Source: Utricularia gibba (Eukaryota; Streptophyta; Magnoliopsida; Lamiales; Lentibulariaceae). From it: a stretch of DNA of 27,273 nucleotides. The position numbers and the translations under genes were made by a program. This document shows positions 1 to 11,148 of this stretch, one piece after another. The notes under the pieces are model-generated. The model saw only the letters and a list, made by a program, of their open reading frames with translations. It was not told where the DNA came from and ran no database searches. The first letter of the stretch is position 1, and every line of letters begins with the position of its first letter. The stretch lies in assembly GCA_002189035.1 (NCBI GenBank), contig NEEC01000503.1:1-27273 (forward strand), in the 5' to 3' direction.

Positions 1-2174
1 TTTTCCTTGAGAAACTATGTAGGCAGCCTAATAAAGCCGAACGTTAATAAATGCATCAATTTTTTTGCCGGGCTACAAATGACTCTGGGCCGAGCTCGAC
101 TCGACCTCCTGCTCGATACCGTTGCCCCACGAGAGTGCCTTATCAAATATAAAGCATGCGGTTGAGAAAACCATTTTGGGTGCTCATGATATCCTAACTT
201 CAATAACTGCATCACGATTTTCGTCGAGTAGGACCCGATGTGGCAAAGGAGTCAGACCGAACCTATGGTCAGAACGAAGTTCCAAAAGACATCACCCGCC
301 CAGAAACGACAAGCTTTTCCTTGAGAAACTATGTAGGCAGCCTAATAAAGCCGAACGTTAATAATGCATCAATTTTTTGCCGGGCTACAAATGACTCTGG
401 GCCGAGCTCGACTCGACCTCCTGCTCGATACCGTTGCCCCACGAGAGTGCCTTATCAAATATAAAGCATGCGGTTGAGAAAACCATTTTGGGTGCTCATG
501 ATATCCTAACTTCAATAACTGCATCACGATTTTCGTCGAGTAGGACCCGATGTGGCAAAGGAGTCAGACCGAACCTATGGTCAGAACGAAGTTCCAAAAG
601 ACATCACCGCCCAGAAACGACAAGCTTTTCCTTGAGAAACTATGTAGGCACCTAATAAAGCCGACGTTAATAAATGCATCAATTTTTTTGCCGGGCTACA
701 AATGACTCTGGGCCCGAGCTCGACTCGACCTCCTGCTCGATACCGTTGCCCCACGAGAGTGCCTTATCAAATAAAGCATGCGGTTGAGAAAACCATTTTG
801 GGTGCTCATGAAATCCTAACTTCAATAACTGCATCACGATTTTCGTCGAGTAGGACCCGATGTGGCAAAGGAGTCAGACCGAACCTATGGTCAGAACGAA
901 GTTCCAAAAGACATCACCCGCCCAGAAACGACAAGCTTTTCCTTGAGAAACTATGTAGGCAGCCTAATAAAGCCGAACGTTAATAAATGCATCAATTTTT
1001 TTTGCCGGCTACAAATGACTCTGGGCCGAGCTCGACTCGACCTCCTGCTCGATACCGTTGCCCCACGAGAGTGCCTTATAAATATAAGCATGCGGTTGAG
1101 AAAACCATTTTGGGTGCTCATGATATCCTAACTTCAATAACTGCATCACGATTTTCGTCGAGTAGGACCGATGTGGCAAAGGAGTCAGACCGAACCTATG
1201 GTCAGAACGAAGTTCCAAAAGACATCACCCGCCCAGAAACGACAAGCTTTTCCTTGAGAAACTATGTAGGCAGCCTAAAAACCGAACGTTAATAAATGCA
1301 TCAATTTTTTTGCCGGGCTACAAATGACTCTGGGCCGAGCTCGACTCGACCTCCTGCTCGATACCGTTGCCCCACGAGAGTGCCTTATCAAATATAAAGC
1401 ATGCGGTTGAGAAAACCATTTTGGGTGCTCATGAATCCTAACTTCAATAACTGCATCACGATTTTCGTCGAGTAGGACCCGATGTGGCAAAGGAGTCAGA
1501 CCGAACCTTGGTCAGAACGAAGTTCAAAAGACATCACCCGCCCAGAAACGACAAGCTTTTCCTTGAGAAACTATGTAGGCAGCCTAATAAAAGCCGAACG
1601 TTAATAAATGCATCAATTTTTTTGCCGGGCTACAAATGACTCTGGGCCGAGCTCGACTCGACCTCTGCTCGATACCGTTGCCCCACGAGAGTGCCTTATC
1701 AAATATAAAGCATGCGGTTGAGAAAACCTTTTTTGGGTGCTCATGAATCCTAACTTCAATAACTGCATCACGATTTTCGTCGAGTAGGACCCGATGTGGC
1801 AAAGGAGTCAGACCGAACCTATGGTCAGAACGAAGTTCCAAAAGACATCACCGCGCGAAACGACAAGCTTTTCCTTGAGAAACTATGTAGGCAGCCTAAT
1901 AAAGCCGAACGTTAATAAATGCATCAATTTTTTTGCCGGCTACAAATGACTCTGGGCCGAGCTCGACTCGACCTCCTGCTCGATACCGTTGCCCCACGAG
2001 AGTGCCTTATCAAATATAAAGCATGCGGTTGAGAAAACCATTTTGGGTGCTCATGAATCCTAACTTCAATAACTGCATCACGATTTTCGTCGAGTAGGAC
2101 CCGATGTGGCAAAGGAGTCAGACCGAACCTTGGTCAGAACGAAGTTCCAAAAGACATCACCCGCCCAAAACGAC
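1..2174. repeat. Type A monomer block 1 (7 monomers, first one cut at its 5' end)
   Basis: Monomers begin at 1 (lacking only the four bases AAGC), 311, 622, 933, 1244, 1553 and 1865. They carry the type A marks GACTCTGGGCC, CTCCTGCTCG and GAGAGTGCC, and the linker CCTAATAAAGCCGAACG after the HindIII site. Two sub-variants mix: GATATCC with CCTATGG (for example at 188 and 262), and GAATCC with CCTTGG (for example at 1433 and 1505). The monomer at 1553 has extra T in CCTTTTTTGGG near 1727 where others have CCATTTTGGG. The last monomer ends in CCCAAAACG, anticipating the B monomer that follows. Confidence 0.93.
933..1243. repeat. Representative type A monomer
   Basis: This 311 bp unit, taken from HindIII site to HindIII site, illustrates type A. 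In order it shows AAGCTT, TTGAGAAACTATGTAGGC, the linker CCTAATAAAGCCGAACG, ATGCAT, a T-run, GACTCTGGGCC, GAGCTC, CTCCTGCTCG, GAGAGTGCC, GCATGC, a second TTGAGAAAACC, GATATCC, the palindrome-like ACGATTTTCGT, CCGATGTGGC, CCTATGG and CCCAGAAACGAC. The HindIII phase is a convenience; the biological start of the unit cannot be known from the sequence. Confidence 0.9.
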
Positions 2175-2488
2175 AAGCTTTTCCTTGAGAAAACATGTAG
2201 GCAGCCTATTAAAACAACCGTTAATAAATGCATCAAGTTTTTTGCCGAGCTACAAATGACTATGGGCCCGAGCTCGACTCGACCTCCTACTCGATACCGT
2301 TGCCCCACGAGAGCACCTTATCAAATATAAAGCATGCGGTTGAGAAAACCATTTTGGGTGCTCATGATATCCTAACTTCAATAACTGCATCACGATTTTC
2401 GTCGAGTAGGACCCGATGTGGCAAAGGAGTCAGACCGAACCTATGGTCAGAACGAAGTTCCAAAAGACATCACCCGCCCAGAAACGAC
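2175..2488. repeat. Isolated type B monomer within a type A domain
   Basis: This 314 bp monomer has the B marks ATCAAGTTTTTTGCCGAGC, GACTATGGGCCCG, CTCCTACTCG and GAGAGCACC in its first half. Its second half reads GATATCC and CCTATGG, as in type A, and it ends CCCAGAAACG. It is flanked on both sides by type A monomers. It is therefore either an inserted B unit or an A unit partly converted to B in its first half. It is about 11 kb from the region where B is the regular partner. Confidence 0.88.
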
Positions 2489-5400
2489 AAGCTTTTCCTT
2501 GAGAAACTATGTAGGCAGCCTAATAAAGCCGAACGTTAATAAATGCATCAATTTTTTTGCCGGCTACAAATGACTCTGGGCCGAGCTCGACTCGACCTCC
2601 TGCTCGATACCGTTGCCCCACGAGAGTGCCTTATCAAATATAAAGCATGCGGTTGAGAAAACCATTTTGGGTGCTCATGAATCCTAACTTCAATAACTGC
2701 ATCACGATTTTCGTCGAGTAGGACCCGATGTGGCAAAGGAGTCAGACCGAACCTTGGTCAGAACGAAGTTCCAAAAGACATCACCCGCCCAGAAACGACA
2801 AGCTTTTCCTTGAGAAACTATGTAGGCAGCCTAATAAAGCCAACGTTAATAAATGCATCAATTTTTTTGCCGGGCTACAAATGACTCTGGGCCGAGCTCG
2901 ACTCGACCTCCTGCTCGATACCGTTGCCCCACGAGAGTGCCTTATCAAATATAAAGCATGCGGTTGAGAAAACCATTTTGGGTGCTCATGAATCCTAACT
3001 TCAATAACTGCATCACGATTTTCGTCGAGTAGGACCCGATGTGGCAAAGGAGTCAGACCGAACCTTGGTCAGAACGAAGTTCCAAAGACATCACCCGCCA
3101 GAAACGACAAGCTTTTCCTTGAGAAACTATGTAGGCAGCCTAATAAAACCGAACGTTAATAAATGCATCAATTTTTTTTGCCGGGCTACAAATGACTCTG
3201 GGCCGAGCTCGACTCGACCTCCTGCTCGATACCGTTGCCCCACGAGAGTGCCTTATCAAATATAAAGCATGCGGTTGAAAACCATTTTGGGTGCTCATGA
3301 ATCCTAACTTCAAACTGCATCACGATTTTCGTCGAGTAGGACCCGATGTGGCAAAGGAGTCAGACCGAACCTTGGGTCAGAACGAAGTTCCAAAAGACAT
3401 CACCCGCCCAGAAAACGACAAGCTTTTCCTTGAGAAACTATGTAGGCAGCCTAATAAAACCGAACGTTAATAAATGCATCAATTTTTTTGCCGGCTACAA
3501 ATGACTCTGGGCCGAGCTCGACTCGACCTCCTGCTCGATACCGTTGCCCCACGAGAGCGCCTTATCAAATATAAAGCATGCGGTTGAGAAAACCATTTTG
3601 GGTGCTCATGAATCCTAACTTCAAACTGCATCACGATTTTCGTCGAGTAGGACCCGATGTGGCAAAGGAGTCAGACCGAACCTTGGTCAGAACGAAGTTC
3701 CAAAAGACATCACCCGCCCAGAAACGACAAGCTTTTCCTTGAGAAACTATGTAGGCAGCCTAATAAAGCCGAACGTTAATAAATGCATCAATTTTTTGCC
3801 GGGCTACAAATGACTCTGGGCCGAGCTCGACTCGACCTCCTGCTCGATACCGTTGCCCCACGAGAGTGCCTTATCAAATATAAAGCATGCGGTTGAGAAA
3901 ACCATTTTGGGTGCTCATGATCCTAACTTCAATAACTGCATCACGATTTTCGTCGAGTAGGACCCGATGTGGCAAAGGAGTCAGACCGAACCTATGGTCA
4001 GAACGAAGTTCCAAAAGACATCACCCGCCAGAAACGACAAGCTTTTCCTTGAGAAACTATGTAGGCAGCCTAATAAAGCCGAACGTTAATAAATGCATTT
4101 TTTTGCCGGGCTACAAATGACTCTGGGCCCGAGCTCGACTCGACCTCCTGCTCGATACCGTTGCCCACGAGAGCGCCTTATCAAATATAAAGCATGCGGT
4201 TGAGAAAACCATTTTGGGTGCTCATGAATCCTAACTTCAATAACTGCATCACGATTTTCGTCGAGTAGGACCCGATGTGGCAAAGGAGTCAGACCGAACC
4301 TATGGTCAGAACGAAGTTCCAAAAGACATCACCCGCCCAGAAACGACAAGCTTTTCCTTGAGAAACTATGTAGGCAGCCTAATAAAGCCGAACGTTAATA
4401 AATGCATCAATTTTGCCGGGCTACAAATGACTCTGGGCCCGAGCTCGACTCGACCTCCTGCTCGATACCGTTGCCCCACGAGAGTGCCTTATCAAATATA
4501 AAGCATGCGGTTGAGAAAACCATTTTGGGTGCTCATGAATCCTAACTTCAATAACTGCATCACGATTTTCGTCGAGTAGGACCCGATGTGGCAAAGGAGT
4601 CAGACCGAACCTTGGTCAACGAAGTTCCAAAGACATCACCCGCCAAAAACGACAAGCTTTTCCTTGAGAAACATGTAGGCAGCCTATTAAAAAACGTTAA
4701 TAAATGCATCAATTTTTTTGCCGGCTACAAATGACTCTGGGCCCGAGCTCGACTCGACCTCCTGCTCGATACCGTTGCCCCAGAGAGCCCTTATCAAATA
4801 TAAAGCATGCGGTTGAGAAAACCATTTTGGGTGCTCATGATATCCTAACTTCAATAACTGCATCACGATTTTCGTCGAGTAGGACCCGATGGGCAAAGGA
4901 GTCAGACCGAACCTATGGTCAGAACGAAGTTCCAAAAGACATCACCGCCAGAAACGACAAGCTTTTCCTTGAGAAACTATGTAGGCAGCCTAATAAAGCC
5001 GAACGTTAATAAATGCATCAATTTTTTTGCCGGGCTACAAATGACTCTGGGCCGAGCTCGACTCGACCTCCTGCTCGATACCGTTGCCCCACGAGAGTGC
5101 CTTATCAAATATAAAGCATGCGGTTGAGAAAACCATTTTGGGTGCTCATGAATCCTAACTTCAATAACTGCATCACGATTTTCGTCGAGTAGGACCCGAT
5201 GTGGCAAAGGAGTCAGACCGAACCTTGGTCAGAACGAAGTTCCAAAAGACATCACCCGCCCAGAAACGACAAGCTTTTCCTTGAGAAACTATGTAGGCAG
5301 CCTAATAAAAACGTTAATAAATGCATCAATTTTTTGCCGGGCTACAAATGACTCTGGGCCGAGCTCGACTCGACCTCCTGCTCGATACCGTTGCCCACGA

Positions 5401-5576
5401 GAGTGCCTTATCAAATATAAAGCATGCGGTTGAGAAAACCATTTTGGGTGCTCATGAAATCCTAACTTCAATAACTGCATCACGATTTTCGTCGAGTAGG
5501 ACCCGATGTGGCAAAGGAGTCAGACCGAACCTTGGTCAGAACGAAGTTCAAACGACATCACCCGCCCAAAAACGAC
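2489..5576. repeat. Type A monomer block 2 (10 monomers)
   Basis: Monomers start at 2489, 2800, 3109, 3420, 3729, 4039, 4348, 4654, 4959 and 5271. All carry mainly type A marks, with GAATCC plus CCTTGG now commoner than GATATCC plus CCTATGG. The neighbours at 3109 and 3420 share a three-base loss giving TTCAAACTGC (near 3310 and 3621), so one probably copied the other. The monomers at 4654 and 5271 have lost part of the linker after CCTATTAAAA or CCTAATAAAA. The last monomer ends in a C-like TTCAAACGAC, a transition to the next block. Confidence 0.9.
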
Positions 5577-7106
5577 AAGCTTTTCCTTGAGAAAACATTA
5601 GGCAGCCTATTAAAACCAACGTTAATAAATGCATCAAGTTTTTTGCCGAGCTACAAATGACTATGGGCCGAGCTCGACTCGACCTCCTACTCGATACCGT
5701 TGCCCCACGAGAGCACCTTATCAAATATAAAGCATGCGGTTGAGAAAACCATTTTGGGTGCTCATGAAATCCTAACTTCAATAACTGCATCACGATTTTC
5801 GTCGAGTAGGACCGATGTGGCAAAGGAGTCAGACAGAACCTTGGGTCAGAACGAAGTTCCCAACGACATCACCCGCCAGAAACGACAAGCTTTTCCTTGA
5901 GAAAACTATGTAGGCAGCTATTAAAACCAACGTTAATAATGCATCAAGTTTTTTGCCGAGCTACAAATGACTATGGGCCCGAGCTCGACTCGACCTCCTA
6001 CTCGATACCGTTGCCCCACGAGAGCGCCTCCTCAAATATAAAGCATGCGGTTGAGAAAACCATTTTGGGTGCTCATGAAATCCTAACTTCAATAACTGCA
6101 TCATCGTCGAGTAGGACCCGATGTGGCAAAGGAGTCAGAACCTTGGTCGAACGAAGTTCCAAACGACATCACCCGCCAGAAAACGACAAGCTTTTCCTTG
6201 AGAAACTATGTAGGCAGCCTAATAGCCGAACGTTAATAAATGCATCAATTTTTTGCGGGCTACAAATGACTCTGGCCCGAGCTCGACTCGACCTCCTGCT
6301 CGATACCGTTGCCCCACGAGAGCGCCTTATCAAATATAAAGCATGCGGTTGAGAAAACCATTTTGGGTGCTCATGAATCCTAACTTCAATAACTGCATCA
6401 CGATTTTCGTCGAGTAGGACCCGATGTGGCAAAGGAGTCAGACAGAACCTTGGGTCAGAACGAAGTTCCAACGACATCACCCGCCAGAAACGACAAGCTT
6501 TTCCTTGAGAAACATGTAGGCCTATTAAAACCCAACGTTAATAAATGCATCAATTTTTTTGCCGGCTACAAATGACTCTGGGCCAGCTCGACTCGACCTC
6601 CTGCTCGATACCGTTGCCCCACGAGAGTGCCTTATCAAATATAAAGCATGCGGTTGAGAAAACCATTTTGGGTGCTCATGAATCCTAACTTCAATAACTG
6701 CATCACGATTTTCGTCGAGTAGGACCCGATGTGGCAAAGGAGTCAGACAGAACCTTGGTCAGAACGAAGTTCCAACGACATCACCCGCCAGAAACGACAA
6801 GCTTTTCCTTGAGAAACTATGTAGGCAGCCTATAAAGCCGAACGTTAATAAATGCATCAATTTTTTGCGGGCTACAAATGACTCTGGGAGCGAGCTCGAC
6901 TCGACCTTTGCTCGATACCGTTGCCCCACGAGAGCGCCTCCAAAATATAAAGCATGCGGTTGAGAAAAACATTTTGGGTGCTCATGAAATCCTAACTTCA
7001 ATAACTGCATCACGATTTTCGTCGAGTAGGACCCGATGTGGCAAAGGAGTCAGACCGAACCTTGGGTCAGAACGAAGTTCCAACGACATCACCCGCCAGA
7101 AACGAC
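5577..7106. repeat. Mixed block of B-type and C-like hybrid monomers (5 monomers)
   Basis: Monomers start at 5577, 5887, 6188, 6495 and 6799. The first two carry B marks (AAGTTTTTTGCCGAGC, GACTATGGGCC, CTCCTACTCG); the one at 5887 also has C-like GCGCCTCCTC and has lost bases around 6098 so that CATCA runs into TCGTCGAG. The third and fourth mix A and B states. The unit at 6799 has C-like GGGAGCGAG, CGACCTTTGCTCG and GCGCCTCC in its first half, but an A/B-like GGACCCGATG second half. The units at 5577, 6188 and 6495 share the unusual GTCAGACAGAACC instead of GTCAGACCGAACC. These are recombined types, not one clean family. Confidence 0.85.
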
Positions 7107-10100
7107 AAGCTTTTCCTTGAGAAACTATGTAGGCAGCCTAATAAAGCCGAACGTTAATAAATGCATCAATTTTTTTGCCGGGCTACAAATGACTCTGGGC
7201 CCGAGCTCGACTCGACCTCCTGCTCGATACCGTTGCCCCACGAGAGTGCCTTATCAAATATAAAGCATGCGGTTGAGAAAACCATTTTGGGTGCTCATGA
7301 TATCCTAACTTCAATAACTGCATCACGATTTTCGTCGAGTAGGACCCGATGTGGCAAAGGAGTCAGACGAACCTATGGTCAGAACGAAGTTCCAAAAGAC
7401 ATCACCCGCCCAGAAACGACAAGCTTTTCCTTGAGAAACTATGTAGGCAGCCTAATAAAGCCGAACGTTAATAAATGCATCAATTTTTTTGCCGGCTACA
7501 AATGACTCTGGGCCCGAGCTCGACTCGACCTCCTGCTCGATACCGTTGCCCCACGAGAGTGCCTTATCAAATATAAAGCATGCGGTTGAGAAAACCATTT
7601 TGGGTGCTCATGAATCCTAACTTCAATAACTGCATCACGATTTTCGTCGAGTAGGACCCGATGTGGCAAAGGAGTCAGACCGAACCTATGGTCAGAACGA
7701 AGTTCCAAAAGACATCACCCGCCCAGAAACGACAAGCTTTTCCTTGAGAAACTATGTAGGCAGCCTATAAAGCCGAACGTTAATAAATGCATCAATTTTT
7801 TTTGCCGGGCTACAAATGACTCTGGGCCGAGCTCGACTCGACCTCCTGCTCGATACCGTTGCCCCACGAGAGTGCCTTATCAAATATAAAGCATGCGGTT
7901 GAGAAAACCATTTTGGGTGCTCATGATATCCTAACTTCAATAACTGCATCACGATTTTCGTCGAGTAGGACCCGATGTGGCAAAGGAGTCAGACCGAACC
8001 TTGGTCAGAACGAAGTTCCAAAAGACATCACCCGCCCAGAAACGACAAGCTTTTCCTTGAGAAACTATGTAGGCAGCCTATAAACCGAACGTTAATAAAT
8101 GCATCAATTTTTTTGCCGGGCTACAAATGACTCTGGGCCCGAGCTCGACTCGACCTCCTGCTCGATACCGTTGCCCCACGAGAGCGCCTTATCAAATATA
8201 AAGCATGCGGTTGAGAAAACCATTTTGGGTGCTCATGATATCCTAACTTCAATAACTGCATCACGATTTTCGTCGAGTAGGACCCGATGTGGCAAAGGAG
8301 TCAGACCGAACCTTGGGTCAGAACGAAGTTCCAAAAGACATCACCCGCCCAGAAACGACAAGCTTTTCCTTGAGAAACTATGTAGGCAGCCTAATAAAGC
8401 CGAACGTTAATAAATGCATCAATTTTTTTTGCCGGGCTACAAATGACTCTGGGCCGAGCTCGACTCGACCTCCTGCTCGATACCGTTGCCCACGAGAGCG
8501 CCTTATCAAATATAAAGCATGCGGTTGAGAAAACCATTTTGGGTGCTCATGAATCCTAACTTCAATAACTGCATCACGATTTTCGTCGAGTAGGACCCGA
8601 TGTGGCAAAGGAGTCAGACCGAACCTATGGTCAGAACGAAGTTCCAAAAGACATCACCCGCCCAGAAACGACAAGCTTTCCTTGAGAAACTATGTAGGCA
8701 GCCTATAAAGCCGAACGTTAATAAATGCATCAATTTTTTTGCCGGCTACAAATGACTCTGGGCGAGCTCGACTCGACCTCCTGCTCGATACCGTTGCCCC
8801 GAGAGCGCCTTATCAAATATAAAGCATGCGGTTGAGAAAACCATTTTGGGTGCTCATGAATCCTAACTTCAAACTGCATCACGATTTTCGTCGAGTAGGA
8901 CCCGATGTGGCAAAGGAGTCAGACCGAACCTTGGTCAGAACGAAGTTCCAAAAGACATCACCCGCCCAGAAACGACAAGCTTTTCCTTGAGAAACTATGT
9001 AGGCAGCCTAATAAAGCCGAACGTTAATAAATGCATCAATTTTTTTGCCGGGCTACAAATGACTCTGGGCCCGAGCTCGACTCGACCTCCTGCTCGATAC
9101 CGTTGCCCCACGAGAGTGCCTTATCAAATATAAAGCATGCGGTTGAGAAAACCATTTTGGGTGCTCATGATATCCTAACTTCAATAACTGCATCACGATT
9201 TTCGTCGAGTAGGACCCGATGTGGCAAAGGAGTCAGACCGAACCTATGGTCAGAACGAAGTTCCAAAAGACATCACCCGCCCAGAAACGACAAGCTTTTC
9301 CTTGAGAAACTATGTAGGCAGCCTAATAAAGCCGAACGTTAATAAATGCATCAATTTTTTTCCGGGCTACAAATGACTCTGGGCCGAGCTCGACTCGACC
9401 TCCTGCTCGATACCGTTGCCCACGAGAGTGCCTTATCAAATATAAAGCATGCGGTTGAGAAAACCATTTTGGGTGCTCATGATATCCTAACTTCAATAAC
9501 TGCATCACGATTTTCGTCGAGTAGGACCCGATGTGGCAAAGGAGTCAGACCGAACCTTGGTCAGAACGAAGTTCCAAAAGACATCACCGCCCAAAAACGA
9601 CAAGCTTTTCCTTGAGAAACCATGTAGGCAGCCTAATTAAAACGTTAATAAATGCATCAATTTTTTTGCCGGCTACAAATGACTCTGGGCCCGAGCTCGA
9701 CTCGACCTCCTGCTCGATACCGTGCCCCACGAGAGCCCTTATCAAATATAAAGCATGCGGTTGAGAAAACCATTTTGGGTGCTCATGAATCCTAACTTCA
9801 ATAACTGCATCACGATTTTCGTCGAGTAGGACCCGATGTGGCAAAGGAGTCAGACCGAACCTATGGTCAGAACGAAGTTCCAAAAGACATCACCCGCCAG
9901 AAACGACAAGCTTTTCCTTGAGAAACTATGTAGGCAGCCTAAAAACCACGTTAATAAATGCATCAATTTTTTGCCGGGCTACAAATGACTCTGGGCCGAG
10001 CTCGACTCGACCTCCTGCTCGATACCGTTGCCACGAGAGTGCCTTATCAAATATAAAGCATGCGGTTGAGAAAACCATTTTGGGTGCTCATGATATCCTA

Positions 10101-11148
10101 ACTTCAATAACTGCATCACGATTTTCGTCGAGTAGGACCCGATGTGGCAAAGGAGTCAGACCGAACCTATGGTCAGAACGAAGTTCCAAAAGACATCACC
10201 CGCCCAGAAACGACAAGCTTTTCCTTGAGAAACTATGTAGGCAGCCTAATAAACCAACGTTAATAAATGCATCAATTTTTTGCCGGGCTACAAATGACTA
10301 TGGGCCGAGCTCGACTCGACCTCCTGCTCGATACCGTTGCCCCACGAGAGTGCCTTATCAAATATAAAGCATGCGGTTGAGAAAACCATTTTGGGTGCTC
10401 ATGAATCCTAACTTCAATAACTGCATCACGATTTTCGTCGAGTAGGACCCGATGTGGCAAAGGAGTCAGACCGAACCTTGGTCAGAACGAAGTTCCAAAA
10501 GACATCACCGCCCAGAAAACGACAAGCTTTTCCTTGAGAAACTATGTAGGCAGCCTAATAAAGCCCAACGTTAATAAATGCATCAATTTTTTTGCCGGCT
10601 ACAAATGACTCTGGGCCGAGCTCGACTCGACCTCCTGCTCGATACCGTTGCCCCACGAGAGTGCCTTATCAAATATAAAGCATGCGGTTGAGAAAACCAT
10701 TTTGGGTGCTCATGAATCCTAACTTCAATAAACTGCATCACGATTTTCGTCGAGTAGGACCCGATGTGGCAAAGGAGTCAGACCGAACCTATGGTCAGAA
10801 CGAAGTTCCAAAAGACATCACCCGCCCAGAAACGACAAGCTTTTCCTTGAGAAACTATGTAGGCAGCCTATAAAACCAACGTTAATAAATGCATCAATTT
10901 TTTTGCCGGGCTACAAATGACTCTGGGCCCGAGCTCGACTCGACCTCCTGCTCGATACCGTTGCCCCACGAGAGTGCCTTATCAAATATAAAGCATGCGG
11001 TTGAGAAAACCATTTTGGGTGCTCATGATATCCTAACTTCAATAACTGCATCACGATTTTCGTCGAGTAGGACCCGATGTGGCAAAGGAGTCAGACCGAA
11101 CCTATGGTCAGAACGAAGTTCCAAAAGACATCACCCGCCCAAAACGAC
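7107..11148. repeat. Type A monomer block 3 (13 monomers)
   Basis: Monomers start at 7107, 7421, 7734, 8047, 8360, 8673, 8977, 9292, 9602, 9908, 10215, 10524 and 10837. Type A marks predominate and lengths sit mostly at 304-315 bp. The unit at 8673 is 304 bp and repeats the TTCAAACTGC deletion seen at 3310 and 3621. The unit at 10215 has the B-like GACTATGGGCCG while keeping the A-like GCCGGGCTAC. The unit at 10524 has one extra A in TTCAATAAACTGC near 10730, within the otherwise near-invariant segment. Confidence 0.9.

Noticed and set aside
260-275. GACC/GGTC inverted repeat around CCTATGG as an operator or terminator
   Set aside because: The arms are only four bases, the T-run that a terminator needs is absent, and many copies have CCTTGG or CCTTGGG instead. 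There is no gene for it to control.
5897-6352. Open reading frame of 151 codons on the + strand
   Set aside because: Its length comes from local indels in hybrid monomers that happen to join frames. The peptide has no domain and is the same repeat read as in dozens of other short frames.
9918-10367. Open reading frame of 149 codons on the + strand, with repeated peptide motifs
   Set aside because: The peptide repeats only because the DNA does. The motif FSSSRTRCGKGVRPN and the starts MAKESDRT and MWQRSQTEP are the same DNA in three frames, so no protein is being conserved.
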